From: Nocardioides panacisoli
Lineage (GTDB): Bacteria; Actinomycetota; Actinomycetes; Propionibacteriales; Nocardioidaceae
Length of the DNA: 64,000 nucleotides
Reading direction: 5' to 3'
Assembly: GCF_019448235.1 (NCBI RefSeq)
Contig: NZ_CP080409.1
Span: 1,116,001 to 1,180,000 of the forward strand
Made by a program: the position numbers and the translations under genes. Under the pieces are notes generated by a model. It was not told where the DNA came from. It did not search any database and saw only the letters and a list, made by a program, of their open reading frames with translations. Positions 42,371-51,902 of this stretch are shown here, piece after piece (the first letter of the stretch is position 1; every line of letters starts with the position of its first letter).

Positions 42371-43206
42371 GCGTGGATGTCGGTCAGCAGGATGGCGCGG
42401 GCGCCGACCTCCCACAGCTCGTCCATGAGGCGCTGGGAGCCACTGCGTCGCACCATCGCGCGGACGGCGACCCAGCCCGGCTTGCCCAGCGGCGAGATGG
42501 TGGGGGCCTCGATGCCCGGGGTGAGGGCGACCGCTCGCTCGACGTCGGACTCGCGGATGTCGTAGTCCATCATCACGTAGCCGCGCGCCAGCAGGACGCC
42601 GTCCAGGCGGCGCTTGAACACCTCGAACGCCGGTGCGTGGTCGCCGGAGCGGGCGATCAGCACGGCCTCGGACTCCAGGATCGGCTCGCCGAAGATGTCG
42701 AGCCCGGCGCGGCGGAGCGTGCCGCCGGTCTCGACGACGTCGGCGATGGCGTCGGCGACGCCGAGCTGGATGCTGGTCTCCACGGCACCGTCGAGCCGGA
42801 TGACCTCGGCCTCGATGCCCTTCTCGGCCAGGTGACTGCGCACGACGCCGGTGTAGGAGGTCGCGATGCGCTTGCCCGCGAGGTCGGCCACGTCGGTGAA
42901 CGCACCCTGCGGGCCGGCGAAACGGAAGGTGCTGCGACCGAACTCCAGCGGCATGATCTCCTCGGCGTGGGCGCCGGAGTCCTGCAGCAGGTCGCGGCCG
43001 GTGATGCCGACGTCGAGGGTGCCCTCGCCCACGTAGAGCGCGATGTCGCGCGGGCGCAGGTAGAAAAACTCCACATCGTTCTCGACGTCGAGCAGGCGCA
43101 GCTCCTTGGCGTCGCTGCGCTGCTTGTAGCCGGACTCGCGCAGGATCTCGGTCGCGGCGGTGGAGAGCGATCCCTTGTTCGGGATCGCGATCTTGAGGCG
43201 GGTCAT
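42358..43206 (-). CDS. hisG: ATP phosphoribosyltransferase (long form)
   Basis: HisG starts histidine synthesis by joining ATP and PRPP. The 282-residue form carries the C-terminal regulatory ACT-like domain (SPLGKPGWVAVRAMVRRSGS), so histidine feedback is expected. Catalytic-core landmarks are LKIAIPNKGSLSTAATEIL, YVGEGTLDVGITGRDLL and RIATSYTGVVRSHLAEKG. The product loop with DAIADVVETGGTL binds the phosphate. It follows hisE by 10 bases. Confidence 0.96.
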   Translation of the reverse strand: MTRLKIAIPNKGSLSTAATEILRESGYKQRSDAKELRLLDVENDVEFFYLRPRDIALYVGEGTLDVGITGRDLLQDSGAHAEEIMPLEFGRSTFRFAGPQGAFTDVADLAGKRIATSYTGVVRSHLAEKGIEAEVIRLDGAVETSIQLGVADAIADVVETGGTLRRAGLDIFGEPILESEAVLIARSGDHAPAFEVFKRRLDGVLLARGYVMMDYDIRESDVERAVALTPGIEAPTISPLGKPGWVAVRAMVRRSGSQRLMDELWEVGARAILLTDIHACRL

Positions 43207-43216
43207 GCGGTGGTCC

Positions 43217-43480
43217 TCAGAGGTAGTCGTAGACGTCGGAGAGCTCGATGCCGCTGGCGAGCATCAGCACCTGGGCGTGGTAGAGCAGCTGGCTGATCTC
43301 CTCGGCCGTGCGCTCCTTGCCCTCGTGCTCGGCCGCCATCCAGGACTCGGCGGCCTCCTCGACCAGCTTCTTGCCGACCCCATGGACGCCGGCGTCCAGC
43401 AGCGCGACGGTGCTGGAGCCCTCGGGGCGGGCGGCCGCCCGGCCCTTCAGCTCGACCCAGAGCTCATCGAACGTCTTCAC
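43217..43480 (-). CDS. hisE: Phosphoribosyl-ATP pyrophosphatase
   Basis: HisE hydrolyses PR-ATP to PR-AMP. The 87-residue all-helical protein has [20 protein letters not shown] and [16 protein letters not shown], the EExxE metal motif of the MazG-like fold. Its start overlaps the ribH end by 17 bases, tying the his and rib genes together. Confidence 0.95.
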   Translation of the reverse strand: MKTFDELWVELKGRAAARPEGSSTVALLDAGVHGVGKKLVEEAAESWMAAEHEGKERTAEEISQLLYHAQVLMLASGIELSDVYDYL

Positions 43481-43979
43481 GGGCGCTCAGCCTACCGGTC
43501 GTCCCGGACGCCCGGAGACCCGACAGGAGCCGGGCGGTCGCGAGTGCGGCAGCGGTGGCCTCGTACCCCTTGTCCTCCCGGGAGCCGGCGAGGCCGGCGC
43601 GGTCGAGTGCCTGCTGCTCGGTGTCGCACGTGAGCACGCCGAAGCCGATCGGCGTGCCGGTGTCCAGCCCGACCCGGGTGAGCCCGTCGGTGGCGGCCGA
43701 GCAGACGTAGTCGAAGTGCGGCGTACCGCCGCGGATGACGACGCCGAGGGTGATCACCGCGTCGTGGGTCGCGGCCAGCTCGGCCGCCACGACGGGCAGC
43801 TCGAACGTCCCCGGCACGCGGACCTCCTCGGCGTCGACGACCCGGTGGTCGGCCAGGGCACGCCGGGTGCCGGCGAGCAGGCCGTCCATGACCTCGGTGT
43901 GCCAGCTCGCGGCCACCACGGCGACCCGCAGGTCACCGCAGTCGACCGGCTCGGTGGAGGGGGCGCCGTGTCCAGCCAT
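43464..43979 (-). CDS. ribH: 6,7-dimethyl-8-ribityllumazine synthase
   Basis: Lumazine synthase condenses the ribityl pyrimidine with dihydroxybutanone phosphate, in a large icosahedral or pentameric shell. The 171-residue protein has [19 protein letters not shown], the substrate loop [15 protein letters not shown], and [18 protein letters not shown] with the catalytic His. [18 protein letters not shown] follows. It starts one base after the ribBA stop. Confidence 0.96.
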   Translation of the reverse strand: MAGHGAPSTEPVDCGDLRVAVVAASWHTEVMDGLLAGTRRALADHRVVDAEEVRVPGTFELPVVAAELAATHDAVITLGVVIRGGTPHFDYVCSAATDGLTRVGLDTGTPIGFGVLTCDTEQQALDRAGLAGSREDKGYEATAAALATARLLSGLRASGTTGRLSAREDVR

Positions 43980-43980
43980 G

Positions 43981-45228
43981 TCAGGCTCCTCGGGTCTCGT
44001 CGGCGGTGGCCAGGTCGGGCAGCTCGTGCCCCATCCGGTCGCGCTTGGTCAGCAGGTAGGACAGGTTGTGATCGTTGGGGTGCGGCGTGAGCGGCACGCG
44101 CTCGGTGACGGTGACGCCGTACTCCTCGAGGTTGCTGATCTTGTCGGGGTTGTTGGTCAGCAGCCGCACCCTGCCCACGCCAAGGTCGCGCAGCACCTGG
44201 GTCGCGGCCCCGTAGTGGCGGGCGTCGGCGGGCAGGCCCAGCTCGAGGTTGGCGTCGACGGTGTCGCGGCCGCCGTCCTGGAGCTGGTAGGCCTGCAGCT
44301 TCGCGACCAGGCCGATGCCGCGGCCCTCGTGGCCACGCAGGTAGACGACCACGCCGCGGCCCTCCTCCACGATGCGGGCCATCGCCTCCTCCAGCTGGGG
44401 TCCGCAGTCGCAGCGGTTGCTGCCGAAGACGTCGCCGGTGAGGCACTCCGAGTGCACCCGGGTCAGCACCGGCTCGCCGTCGGCCAGGTCGGCGGGGTCG
44501 CCGTACACCAGCGCGACGTGCTCGCTGCCGTCGACGGTGATCGTGTAGCCCACCGCGGTGAAGTCGCCGTGGCGCGTGGGCAGCCGCGTCTCGGCCTCCC
44601 GGACCACGTGGACCTCGTGGCGGCGCCGGTAGCGCACCAGGTCCTCGATGGAGATCATCGCCAGGCCGTGCTCGTCGGCGAACTCGCGTAACTCGGGCGA
44701 GCGCTTCATCGTGCCGTCCTCGTTGACGACCTCCACCAGCACGCCGGCCGGCGTGAGGCCGGCGAGGTTGGCCAGGTCGACGGCCGCCTCGGTGTGGCCG
44801 CGCCGCACCAGGACGCCGCCCTCGCGGTAGCGCAGCGGGAAGACGTGCCCGGGACGGGTGAGGTCCCACGGCTCCGTCGCCGAGTCCGCCAGCACCCGCG
44901 CGGTGTGCGCGCGGTCGGCGGCGGAGATCCCGGTGGTGACGCCGTCGCGGGCGTCGACCGAGATCGTGTACGCCGTCCGGTAGGCGTCGCGGTTGTGCGG
45001 CGTCATCAGTGGGATCTCGAGCCGGTCGAGCATGTCGCCGGGCATCGGGACGCAGATGACGCCGCTGCTGTGGCGGATGGTGAAGGCCATCAGCTCCGGC
45101 GTGGCCTTGCTGGCCGCGAAGATGATGTCACCCTCGTTCTCTCGGTCCTCGTCGTCGACGACGATCACGGCCCTGCCGGCCGCGATGTCCTCGATCGCCC
45201 GCTCGACGGAGTCCAGGCGCACGGTCAT
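43981..45228 (-). CDS. ribBA: Bifunctional DHBP synthase/GTP cyclohydrolase II
   Basis: The protein supplies both riboflavin precursors. The N-terminal DHBP synthase domain has the acidic loop [13 protein letters not shown] near residue 28 and the [13 protein letters not shown] motif. The C-terminal GTP cyclohydrolase II domain has the zinc Cys cluster [20 protein letters not shown] and [15 protein letters not shown]. The length of 415 residues is normal for the fusion. The ATG at 45228 overlaps the ribE stop by 4 bases. Confidence 0.96.
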   Translation of the reverse strand: MTVRLDSVERAIEDIAAGRAVIVVDDEDRENEGDIIFAASKATPELMAFTIRHSSGVICVPMPGDMLDRLEIPLMTPHNRDAYRTAYTISVDARDGVTTGISAADRAHTARVLADSATEPWDLTRPGHVFPLRYREGGVLVRRGHTEAAVDLANLAGLTPAGVLVEVVNEDGTMKRSPELREFADEHGLAMISIEDLVRYRRRHEVHVVREAETRLPTRHGDFTAVGYTITVDGSEHVALVYGDPADLADGEPVLTRVHSECLTGDVFGSNRCDCGPQLEEAMARIVEEGRGVVVYLRGHEGRGIGLVAKLQAYQLQDGGRDTVDANLELGLPADARHYGAATQVLRDLGVGRVRLLTNNPDKISNLEEYGVTVTERVPLTPHPNDHNLSYLLTKRDRMGHELPDLATADETRGA

Positions 45229-45881
45229 CGGTCGTTCCCTTCCACGTCGCGCTGCGCGGCCGGGGCGGCCGAGTAGGCGCGAACGAGCTTCTCGACATGT
45301 TTGGCGAGCACGTCGACCTCGAGGTTGACGGGGTCGCCGGCGCGGCGGAACCCCAGGGTGGTCCGCTGCAGGGTCTCGGGGATCAGGCTCACGGTGAAGG
45401 AGGTCGGTCGCGCCTCCACCACCGTGAGCGAGGTGCCGTCGACAGTGATCGAGCCCTTGTCGACCAGGTAGCGGCCCAGGTCCCCCTCGTCGGGGTGGGC
45501 GATCTCGACCACGTCCCAGTGCTCGCTGGGCTCGCGGGAGACGATCCGTCCGACACCGTCGACGTGGCCCTGCACGATGTGGCCGCCGAGTCGCTTCTCC
45601 GCGGTGACGGCGCGCTCCAGGTTCACCCGGTCCCCCACCGACAGCTGCCCCGTGGAGGTGCGGCGCAGCGTCTCGGCCATGACGTCGGCGGTGAAGGTGC
45701 CGATGCGCTGGTCGCAGTCGTCGATGCCGGCGACGGTCAGGCAGCAGCCGTTGACGGCGATGGAGTCGCCCAGCGCCGCATCGGTCAGCACGGTCTCGCA
45801 CGAGATCGCCAGCCGGACGGCGTCGCCCTGGTCCTCGATCGCGGCGACGGTGCCGAGTTCCTCGATGATGCCGGTGAACAT
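45225..45881 (-). CDS. ribE: Riboflavin synthase, alpha type
   Basis: This enzyme dismutates two lumazines into riboflavin. The 218-residue protein begins [20 protein letters not shown] and shows the internal duplication of the family (VNGCCLTV in the first half, VDGTSLTV in the second). [11 protein letters not shown] marks the hinge. The start shares one base with the ribD stop (TGATG). Confidence 0.96.
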   Translation of the reverse strand: MFTGIIEELGTVAAIEDQGDAVRLAISCETVLTDAALGDSIAVNGCCLTVAGIDDCDQRIGTFTADVMAETLRRTSTGQLSVGDRVNLERAVTAEKRLGGHIVQGHVDGVGRIVSREPSEHWDVVEIAHPDEGDLGRYLVDKGSITVDGTSLTVVEARPTSFTVSLIPETLQRTTLGFRRAGDPVNLEVDVLAKHVEKLVRAYSAAPAAQRDVEGNDR

Positions 45882-46924
45882 CAGGTCTCCTCCGGGGTCA
45901 TGGTCAGGCGGACGTTCGCCTCGGCACCACTGCCGAGGACCGTGGCGTCGCGCAGGTACAGGTGGCGGGCGTCGGCGATGGTGGTGATGCCCAGGTCACC
46001 GACCGCGTTGCGTCCGGTGCCGAGCAGCATCGGGGCGACGTAGGTGACGACCTCGTCGACGAGCCCGGCCCGCAGGAAGGCGGCGGCCAGTGTGGGCCCG
46101 CCCTCGAGGAAGACGTGGTGGCGGTCGTGGTCACGCCGGAGCGTCTGCAGCGCGACGAGCGGGTCGCGGGTGCGCAGGTGCAGGCTGGGCGCGGCGTCGT
46201 CGAGTATCGCGCTGTCAGCAGGCAGGTCCCGCTCCCCCATCACCACCCGCAGCGGCTGGGTGGCGAGGGGCTGGTCCTGCTCGTCGCGCACGGTGAGCCG
46301 GGGGTCGTCGACCGCGACGGTGTTGGTGCCGACGAGCATGGTGTCGCAGGCAGCGCGCAGGCGGTGGGTGTCCAGGCGAGCCGGCCGGGAGGACACCCAG
46401 CGGGACGTGCCGTCGGCGGCGGCGCTGCGGCCGTCCAGCGTGGCGGCGAACTTCCAGGTCACGTAGGGGCGGCCGCGTTCGTGGGCGAAGGTCCAGCTCG
46501 CGTTGAGTGCGCGGGCCTCGGCGGCCCGGAGGCCGGCCTCGACCTCGATGCCGGCCGCCTCCAGCGTGGCGACGCCGCCGGCGGCGACCGGGTTCGGGTC
46601 ACGCTGGGCCACGACGACGCGGCGTACGCCCGCCTCGATGAGGGCCTGCGCGCACGGGCCGGTGCGGCCGGTGTGGTTGCACGGCTCGAGCGTCACCACG
46701 GCGGTGGCGCCGCGGGCAGCCTCACCTGCGTCGGCGAGCGCGGCGACCTCGGCGTGCGGCGTACCGGCACCGCGGTGGTGGCCCTCACCGACGGTGCGTC
46801 CGTCGTCGTCCAGCAGCACGCAACCGACGCGAGGGTTGGGGTGGTGCGGGACGTCGGGGGTCGCGGCGAGGTGCAGCGCGCGCTGCATCGCGGCGTCCTC
46901 CGCCTGACCGGCCACGGCGTCCAT
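45881..46924 (-). CDS. ribD: Bifunctional pyrimidine deaminase/reductase
   Basis: RibD deaminates and then reduces the pyrimidine intermediate. The deaminase domain has the zinc motif [11 protein letters not shown] and [19 protein letters not shown]. The reductase domain begins [16 protein letters not shown] and ends with [17 protein letters not shown] choose the ATG at 46924, 347 residues; the upstream frame runs into the FMN riboswitch. It is the first gene of the rib operon. Confidence 0.96.
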   Translation of the reverse strand: MDAVAGQAEDAAMQRALHLAATPDVPHHPNPRVGCVLLDDDGRTVGEGHHRGAGTPHAEVAALADAGEAARGATAVVTLEPCNHTGRTGPCAQALIEAGVRRVVVAQRDPNPVAAGGVATLEAAGIEVEAGLRAAEARALNASWTFAHERGRPYVTWKFAATLDGRSAAADGTSRWVSSRPARLDTHRLRAACDTMLVGTNTVAVDDPRLTVRDEQDQPLATQPLRVVMGERDLPADSAILDDAAPSLHLRTRDPLVALQTLRRDHDRHHVFLEGGPTLAAAFLRAGLVDEVVTYVAPMLLGTGRNAVGDLGITTIADARHLYLRDATVLGSGAEANVRLTMTPEET

Positions 46925-46989
46925 CTCCTCGGGTCCAGTGCGGACTCCGGGGCTCGGGCGTGGCGCGCGGCGTCGCGCTCGCGACGGTC

Positions 46990-47122
46990 GCTCACCCTGC
47001 GTGCACTTCCCATCCGGACTGTGACCGTCGGTCCAGGAGTTCCACCTGGTCAACCGGCAACTGGCTGTCACCGGGTCGCGGACTGTTACCGCCGGTTCGG
47101 AGTTTCACCGACCCCAGAGCAC
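46990..47122 (-). promoter_or_regulatory. FMN riboswitch (RFN element)
   Basis: On the minus strand the leader reads GGGGTCGGTGAAACTCCGAA, then ACCGGCGGTAACAGTCCGCG, GTGGAACTCCTGGACCGACG and CACAGTCCGGATGGGAAG. These are the conserved strands of the six-stem FMN aptamer. It lies between rpe and ribD, about 70 bases ahead of the ribD start. When bound it should lower expression of ribD-ribE-ribBA-ribH, and perhaps hisE-hisG downstream. Confidence 0.93.
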
Positions 47123-47192
47123 GCAAGCTCTTGTGGCCACCAGCCTGCCACACCCCAGGCCCGAACGTGCAGCCGTCTCGGAGTGGTCGTCG

Positions 47193-47846
47193 TCACACGG
47201 TCGCGTGGGCGCGCAGCTGCTCCACCATGGCGTCGGGGTCGGCGGCGGAGTAGACCGCGGATCCGGCGACGAAGGTGTCGGCCCCGGCATCGGCGCAGCG
47301 CTCGATGGTCTCCAGGGACACGCCGCCGTCGACCTGCAGCCGGGTCTCGACACCGTGCTTGTCCATCATCGCGCGCGCCCGCCGGATCTTCGGCAGGCAC
47401 AGGTCGAGGAACTTCTGTCCCCCGAAGCCGGGCTCGACGGTCATGATCAGCACCATGTCGAGCTCGGCGAGCAGGTCCTCGTAGGGCTCGATCGGCGTCG
47501 CGGGCTTGAGCGCCATGCTGGCGCGTGCGCCGGCGGCGCGGATCTCACGGGCGAGCCGCACCGGCGCCTTCGTCGCCTCGACGTGGAAGGTCACCGAACC
47601 ACAGCCGGCCTCGACGTACGCCGGTGCGTTGCGGTCGGCGTCCTCGATCATCAGGTGCGCGTCCAACGGGGTGTCGGTGCTGCGGGCCAGCGCCTCGACC
47701 ATGCCCGGCCCGAAGGTCAGGTTCGGCACGAAGTGGTTGTCCATCACGTCGACGTGGATCCAGTCCGCGCTCGGAATGCGGGCGACCTCGTCGGCGAGGT
47801 GGCCGAAGTCGGCGTTGAGGATCGACGGCGTGATCTGGATGCCCAC
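47193..47846 (-). CDS. rpe: Ribulose-phosphate 3-epimerase
   Basis: Rpe interconverts ribulose and xylulose 5-phosphates in the pentose phosphate pathway, the source of ribulose 5-phosphate for riboflavin. The TIM-barrel protein of 217 residues has [35 protein letters not shown] with metal His and Asp, and [32 protein letters not shown] closes the phosphate site. The start is GTG 47846. Confidence 0.96.
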   Translation of the reverse strand: MGIQITPSILNADFGHLADEVARIPSADWIHVDVMDNHFVPNLTFGPGMVEALARSTDTPLDAHLMIEDADRNAPAYVEAGCGSVTFHVEATKAPVRLAREIRAAGARASMALKPATPIEPYEDLLAELDMVLIMTVEPGFGGQKFLDLCLPKIRRARAMMDKHGVETRLQVDGGVSLETIERCADAGADTFVAGSAVYSAADPDAMVEQLRAHATV

Positions 47847-47889
47847 GGCGTCATCCTAGGGATGGCGCTGCTCCGGCCGTCACTCGCGT

Positions 47890-47916
47890 GCAACCATCGG
47901 GGCGGGTCGCACGTCA
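47890..47916 (+). promoter_or_regulatory. Candidate ECF-type promoter of the sigma gene
   Basis: AACC at 47892-47895 and CGTC at 47912-47915 are separated by 16 bases. This is the AAC-N16/17-CGT pattern used by many ECF sigma factors at their own promoters. Transcription would begin near 47922, giving a short leader to the GTG at 47957 with GGAGG at 47948. Self-regulation is an inference. Confidence 0.5.
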
Positions 47917-47956
47917 TCGGGGCATGGAGCGGATTCTTGGGACACGCGGAGGCGTC

Positions 47957-48469
47957 GTGAGGGCGCCGGACGCCGCTGAGCACGACCGACGACGCGAGGA
48001 CGCGTCGTTCACCGACTTCGTGGCGGCCCGGCTGGGCCACCTCACCAAGCTGGGCCGCGCGCTGGCCGGTGACGAGCAACGGGGCGCCGACCTGGTGCAG
48101 GACGCCCTGGAGAAGACGTTCCTCCACTGGGCGACCGTGCGGGAGCCCGAGGCCTACGTGCGGCGGCTCATGGTCAACCGCAGCATCTCGGTGTGGCGCA
48201 AGGTGCGCCGCGAACGACCGCTCGACGCGGCACCCGAACCGACGCGGGTGGACCGACCCGCGGACCAGGACCTGTGGTCGGCGGTGCGGCGTCTCTCACC
48301 ACGCCAGCGCGCGGTCATCGCACTGCGCTACTACGAGGACCTCACCGAGGTCCAGACGGCCGAGCTCCTGAACTGCTCCGTCGGCACCGTCAAGAGCCAG
48401 GCCAGCCGCGCCATGGCCACGCTCCGGGCCGACGCCGCCACCTTCGACGCATCCGAGGACACGCCATGA
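47957..48469 (+). CDS. SigE-family ECF sigma factor
   Basis: This RNA polymerase sigma factor of the actinobacterial SigE family has 170 residues. Region 2 is AARLGHLTKLGRALAGDEQRG, then LVQDALEKTFLHWATVREPE and YVRRLMVNRSISVWRKVRRE. Region 4 is LSPRQRAVIALRYYEDLTEV and LLNCSVGTVKSQASRAM. I choose the GTG at 47957 because GGAGG lies four bases upstream; ATG 47924 is in frame. The ATGA overlap with the next gene suggests a matched pair. Confidence 0.9.
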   Translation: MRAPDAAEHDRRREDASFTDFVAARLGHLTKLGRALAGDEQRGADLVQDALEKTFLHWATVREPEAYVRRLMVNRSISVWRKVRRERPLDAAPEPTRVDRPADQDLWSAVRRLSPRQRAVIALRYYEDLTEVQTAELLNCSVGTVKSQASRAMATLRADAATFDASEDTP

Positions 48470-49623
48470 CCGACTTCGAGACCGACCTGCGCACCGCCCT
48501 CGACGAGGACGTCGCCACCGACACCCACGCCACCGTCGCCGCCGTACGCCGCGGCGCCCGCCGGCGACGCCAGCGGCGCCGCGCGACCATGGCCGGCGCC
48601 GCCGCAGCCCTCGTCGCCGTCGGCTCCTTCGGGGCCGCACGACTCCTCACCGATGACGGCCCCGACCCGGCCAACAGCTCGCCGGCGTCCTCGCCGACCC
48701 ATATCCGCACCATGACCACCAGCGACTCCGGGCCCCTGGTCGCGTCCTACGAGCCCGACTGCGAGTGCTCGGTGCTCTGGCAACGCGACGGCACCGGGTG
48801 GGAGCGGCTCCGCTCAGTGCCGCAGACCTCGTTGTGGCTGTCGATGGCACCAAACGGCAGGGACGGGATCATGCTGCGCGGCGAGTACGCCGCGGGGATC
48901 GACGTCACCCACGACGGCGGTTCCACGTGGACCGCACTGACCGTGCGCGGACCGACGCCGGAGGACACCGAGGGCGGCGAGATCGGTGCCTGGGCGACCG
49001 GTGAGCACTACTGGCTCGTGGAGGCCGGCTTCACCAGTGACGGCTCCACGCTCCCGCGTGACGTGCTCAACGTCTGGCTCGGCCCGGTCGGCGGGGACAC
49101 CGTGGAGCCCGTGGAGCTCCCAGATGTGGACCGTCCGCGGGCGATCGAGGGCATGGGATCGACCGGCGACCGGCTCGTGGCCGTACGCTCGTCGGACGGC
49201 GAGACGACCCCGCTGGTCTCCGACGACGACGGCAGCACCTGGCAGGAGCAGTCCTGGCCCTGCCGCTCCGACACGACCCCCGGCTACGAGTTCCGCACGT
49301 CCGGCGCGTTCGCCTACTGCGACGTCGCCGACTCCGACGAGGTGGCGGTCCACCGCAGCGACGACATGGTGACCTGGGAGCTGCGGGAACGTCTCCCCGA
49401 TGCCCTCCAGTCCTGGCCGGTGGGACCGGACCACACGATCCTCGCCCTGAACGATGGCGCCTTGGTCAGTGGTCCGGACGGCGTCACGGAGGCAGACCTC
49501 GGCTTCGACGCCTTCGCCATCCGTGGCGGAGCCCAGCACGGTGACCGGCTCTACCTCGCAACGGCACGCGGCATCCACGAGTCGACCGACGGCGGCGCCA
49601 CCTGGCAGGAGCTCGAGGACTGA
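48466..49623 (+). CDS. Membrane-anchored Asp-box (sialidase-like repeat) protein
   Basis: The 385-residue protein has a basic cytoplasmic head of about 40 residues, one membrane helix (TMAGAAAALVAVGSFGAARL near 41-60) and a large outside domain. Asp-box motifs of the S-x-D-x-G-x-T-W type are seen as THDGGSTWTAL, SDDDGSTWQEQ and STDGGATWQEL, with a partial HRSDDMVTWEL. These build beta-propeller blades. It overlaps the sigma gene by 4 bases, the usual place of an anti-sigma factor. No zinc HxxxCxxC motif or sialidase active site is seen. Confidence 0.87.
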   Translation: MTDFETDLRTALDEDVATDTHATVAAVRRGARRRRQRRRATMAGAAAALVAVGSFGAARLLTDDGPDPANSSPASSPTHIRTMTTSDSGPLVASYEPDCECSVLWQRDGTGWERLRSVPQTSLWLSMAPNGRDGIMLRGEYAAGIDVTHDGGSTWTALTVRGPTPEDTEGGEIGAWATGEHYWLVEAGFTSDGSTLPRDVLNVWLGPVGGDTVEPVELPDVDRPRAIEGMGSTGDRLVAVRSSDGETTPLVSDDDGSTWQEQSWPCRSDTTPGYEFRTSGAFAYCDVADSDEVAVHRSDDMVTWELRERLPDALQSWPVGPDHTILALNDGALVSGPDGVTEADLGFDAFAIRGGAQHGDRLYLATARGIHESTDGGATWQELED

Positions 49624-49624
49624 G

Positions 49625-50557
49625 TCAGTCCTCGGGCAGTTCGGCGGCGTCGGCCCACTCCAGCAACGGTGCGATGTCGAAGACGTGCTCGTCGATCGCC
49701 TCGTGCAGGTCGCCGAGCTCGGCGAAGCGGTCCGGCACCGTCTCGATGGTGAAGTCGTGGGGGTCGACGTCGTCGACCTCGTCCCACCGGATCGGCGTCG
49801 AGACACGGGCGTCGGGCAGGCCCCGGACCGAGTACGCCGCGGCGATGGTGTGGTCGCGTGCGTTCTGGTTGTAGTCGACGAAGACGTGGGCCGGGTCGCG
49901 GTCCTTCTTCCACCAGGCGGTGGTGATGACGTCGGGGGCGCGTCGTTCGCACTCGCGGGCGAAGGCGAGCGCCGCGCGCCGGACGACCTGGTGGCCGTGG
50001 TCGGGCCGGACCCGGACGTAGACGTGGAGCCCCTTGCTGCCGCTGGTCTTCGGGAATCCCACCGCATCCAGGTCGTCGAGCACCTCGTGCGCGACGTGCG
50101 CGGCCTCGCGCACCGCGGCGTACGGCGCCTCCGGTCCGGGGTCGAGGTCGATGCGCCACTCGTCGGGTTCCTCCACCGCGCCGCGGCGGCTGTTCCAGGG
50201 GTGGAACTCCACGGTCGACATCTGCACCGCCCAGATGACGGCGCCGAGCTCGGTCACGCAGAGCTCGTCGGCGGTGCGGTTCCAGCGCGGGAAGGTCAGC
50301 TCGACCGTCTCCACCCACGCCGGCGCACCCTGCGGCAGCCGCTTCTGGTGCACCTTGTCGCCGGCGAGGCCCTTGGGAAAGCGGTGCAGCATGCACGGTC
50401 GCTCCCAGAGTGCGTTGACGATCCCCGGTCCGACCGCGAGGTAGTACTCGACGAGGTCGAGCTTCGTGGCGCCGAGGTCGGGGAAGTAGACCCGTTCCGG
50501 GTTGGTCACCTTCACGACCCGGTCGTCGACCTCGATCTCCACGAAGGGACTCGCCAT
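49625..50557 (-). CDS. LigD-type primase-polymerase domain protein
   Basis: The 310-residue protein matches the polymerase domain of the end-joining ligase LigD. It starts VEIEVDDRVVKVTNPERVYFP, has WAVQMSTVEFHPWNSRR, the metal pair in WRIDLDPGPEAPY, and VGFPKTSGSKGLHVYVRV. There is no ligase or nuclease domain and no Ku gene nearby. Stand-alone copies like this occur in mycobacteria and streptomycetes and can act in repair synthesis. It converges with the Asp-box gene, with one base between stops. Confidence 0.93.
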   Translation of the reverse strand: MASPFVEIEVDDRVVKVTNPERVYFPDLGATKLDLVEYYLAVGPGIVNALWERPCMLHRFPKGLAGDKVHQKRLPQGAPAWVETVELTFPRWNRTADELCVTELGAVIWAVQMSTVEFHPWNSRRGAVEEPDEWRIDLDPGPEAPYAAVREAAHVAHEVLDDLDAVGFPKTSGSKGLHVYVRVRPDHGHQVVRRAALAFARECERRAPDVITTAWWKKDRDPAHVFVDYNQNARDHTIAAAYSVRGLPDARVSTPIRWDEVDDVDPHDFTIETVPDRFAELGDLHEAIDEHVFDIAPLLEWADAAELPED

Positions 50558-50566
50558 GCGGCCACG

Positions 50567-51901
50567 CTAGCGGGTCGTGGGCTCCCCGGAGCGCTGCAGG
50601 AGCGCGAGGAACATCGCGTCGGTGCCGTGCCGGTGCGGCCACAGCTGGGCCGTGCCGGGCAGCGGGCCCTCGGCATCGTCCAGGCCGGGCAGGTGCTGGC
50701 GGACGTCGACCACCTCAGCGCCCGTGGCGGCCGCCACGACGTCGCGGGTCTCGGCCAGCACCGGCGAGCAGGTCGCATAGAGCACCAGGCCGCCCGGGCG
50801 GACCAGGTCGAGGGCGGAGGCCAGCAGGCGCTGCTGGAGCACCACCAGCTCGGGCACGTCGCCCGGCTGTCGTCGCCACCGTGCCTCGGGGCGGCGCCGC
50901 AGCGCGCCGAGGCCGGTGCAGGGTGCGTCCACGAGGACCCGGTCGAAGCTCTCCGCCTCCAACGGTGGCGCCGTGCCGTCGGCCGTCAGCACCGTGCCCG
51001 CGCCGTCGAGCGCACGACGTACCAACGCCGCGCGGTGCGCGTGCTGCTCGACCGCCACCAGGGCGGCGTCCCGCTCCCCCGCGAGGGCCGCCAGGAGCGC
51101 CGCCTTGCCCCCGGGGCCGGCACAGAGGTCCAGCCACCGTTCGTCGCGGCCGGCCAACGGAGCCGAGGCCAGCGCGTGGGCGACCAGCTGGGAGCCCTCG
51201 TCCTGCACCGCGGCACGCCCCTCGGCCACGGCCGGCACCTCGCCGGGCACGCCACCCTCGAACACGACGCCGTACGGCGAGTACCGGGTGGGCTCGCCGG
51301 GCAGCTCCTCGCGCGTCGAGCGACCGGGTCGGGCCACGAGCGTCACGCGCGGCGGCACGTTGTCGGCGGCGAGCAGGTCCGCCAGCTCCGCCTCGCCCAC
51401 GGCCTCCCGCAACGCGGCCACCACCCACTCCGGATGGCTGTGCACGACGCCCGGGTCGGGGCCGATGCGCTGCCGCCACGTGTCGAGGTCGTCGACGGCC
51501 ACCTTGCGCAGCACGGCATTGGCGAACCCCGCGGCGCCGCGGTCGGCGCGGTCGCGGACGAGGTCGACGGTGGTGTCGATCGCGGCGTGGTCGGGGACCC
51601 GCATCGCGAGCAGCTGGTGCGTGCCCAGCCGCAGGCAGTCGAGCACCTTGGCCTGCACCTTGCGCAGCGGCCGGTCGATGCAGGCGTCGAGGACGGCGTC
51701 GTAGGTCCGCTGCATCCGGATGGTGCCGGACGTCAGCTCGGTCACGAACGCCGCGTCGCGCCCCGTCAGGCCGTGCTCTGCCAACACGGCGGGGAGCACG
51801 AGGTTGGTGTAGGCCGCGTCGACGCGCACCGCGCGCAACACGTCGTACGCCGCCCGGCGCGGCGGGTCGACCCGGCTGCGGCGACGGGAGGGGCCGGCCA
51901 C
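50567..51901 (-). CDS. rsmB: 16S rRNA cytosine-C5 methyltransferase RsmB
   Basis: RsmB methylates C967 of 16S rRNA. The 444-residue protein has an N-terminal NusB-like helical domain (RRAAYDVLRAVRVDAAYTNL) and a Rossmann domain with LDLCAGPGGKAALLAALAGE. The two catalytic Cys lie in VDAPCTGLGALRRRPEARW and LYATCSPVLAET. I use the GTG at 51901, one base after the fmt stop. The order fmt-rsmB is conserved. Confidence 0.94.
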   Translation of the reverse strand: MAGPSRRRSRVDPPRRAAYDVLRAVRVDAAYTNLVLPAVLAEHGLTGRDAAFVTELTSGTIRMQRTYDAVLDACIDRPLRKVQAKVLDCLRLGTHQLLAMRVPDHAAIDTTVDLVRDRADRGAAGFANAVLRKVAVDDLDTWRQRIGPDPGVVHSHPEWVVAALREAVGEAELADLLAADNVPPRVTLVARPGRSTREELPGEPTRYSPYGVVFEGGVPGEVPAVAEGRAAVQDEGSQLVAHALASAPLAGRDERWLDLCAGPGGKAALLAALAGERDAALVAVEQHAHRAALVRRALDGAGTVLTADGTAPPLEAESFDRVLVDAPCTGLGALRRRPEARWRRQPGDVPELVVLQQRLLASALDLVRPGGLVLYATCSPVLAETRDVVAAATGAEVVDVRQHLPGLDDAEGPLPGTAQLWPHRHGTDAMFLALLQRSGEPTTR

Positions 51902-51902
51902 C

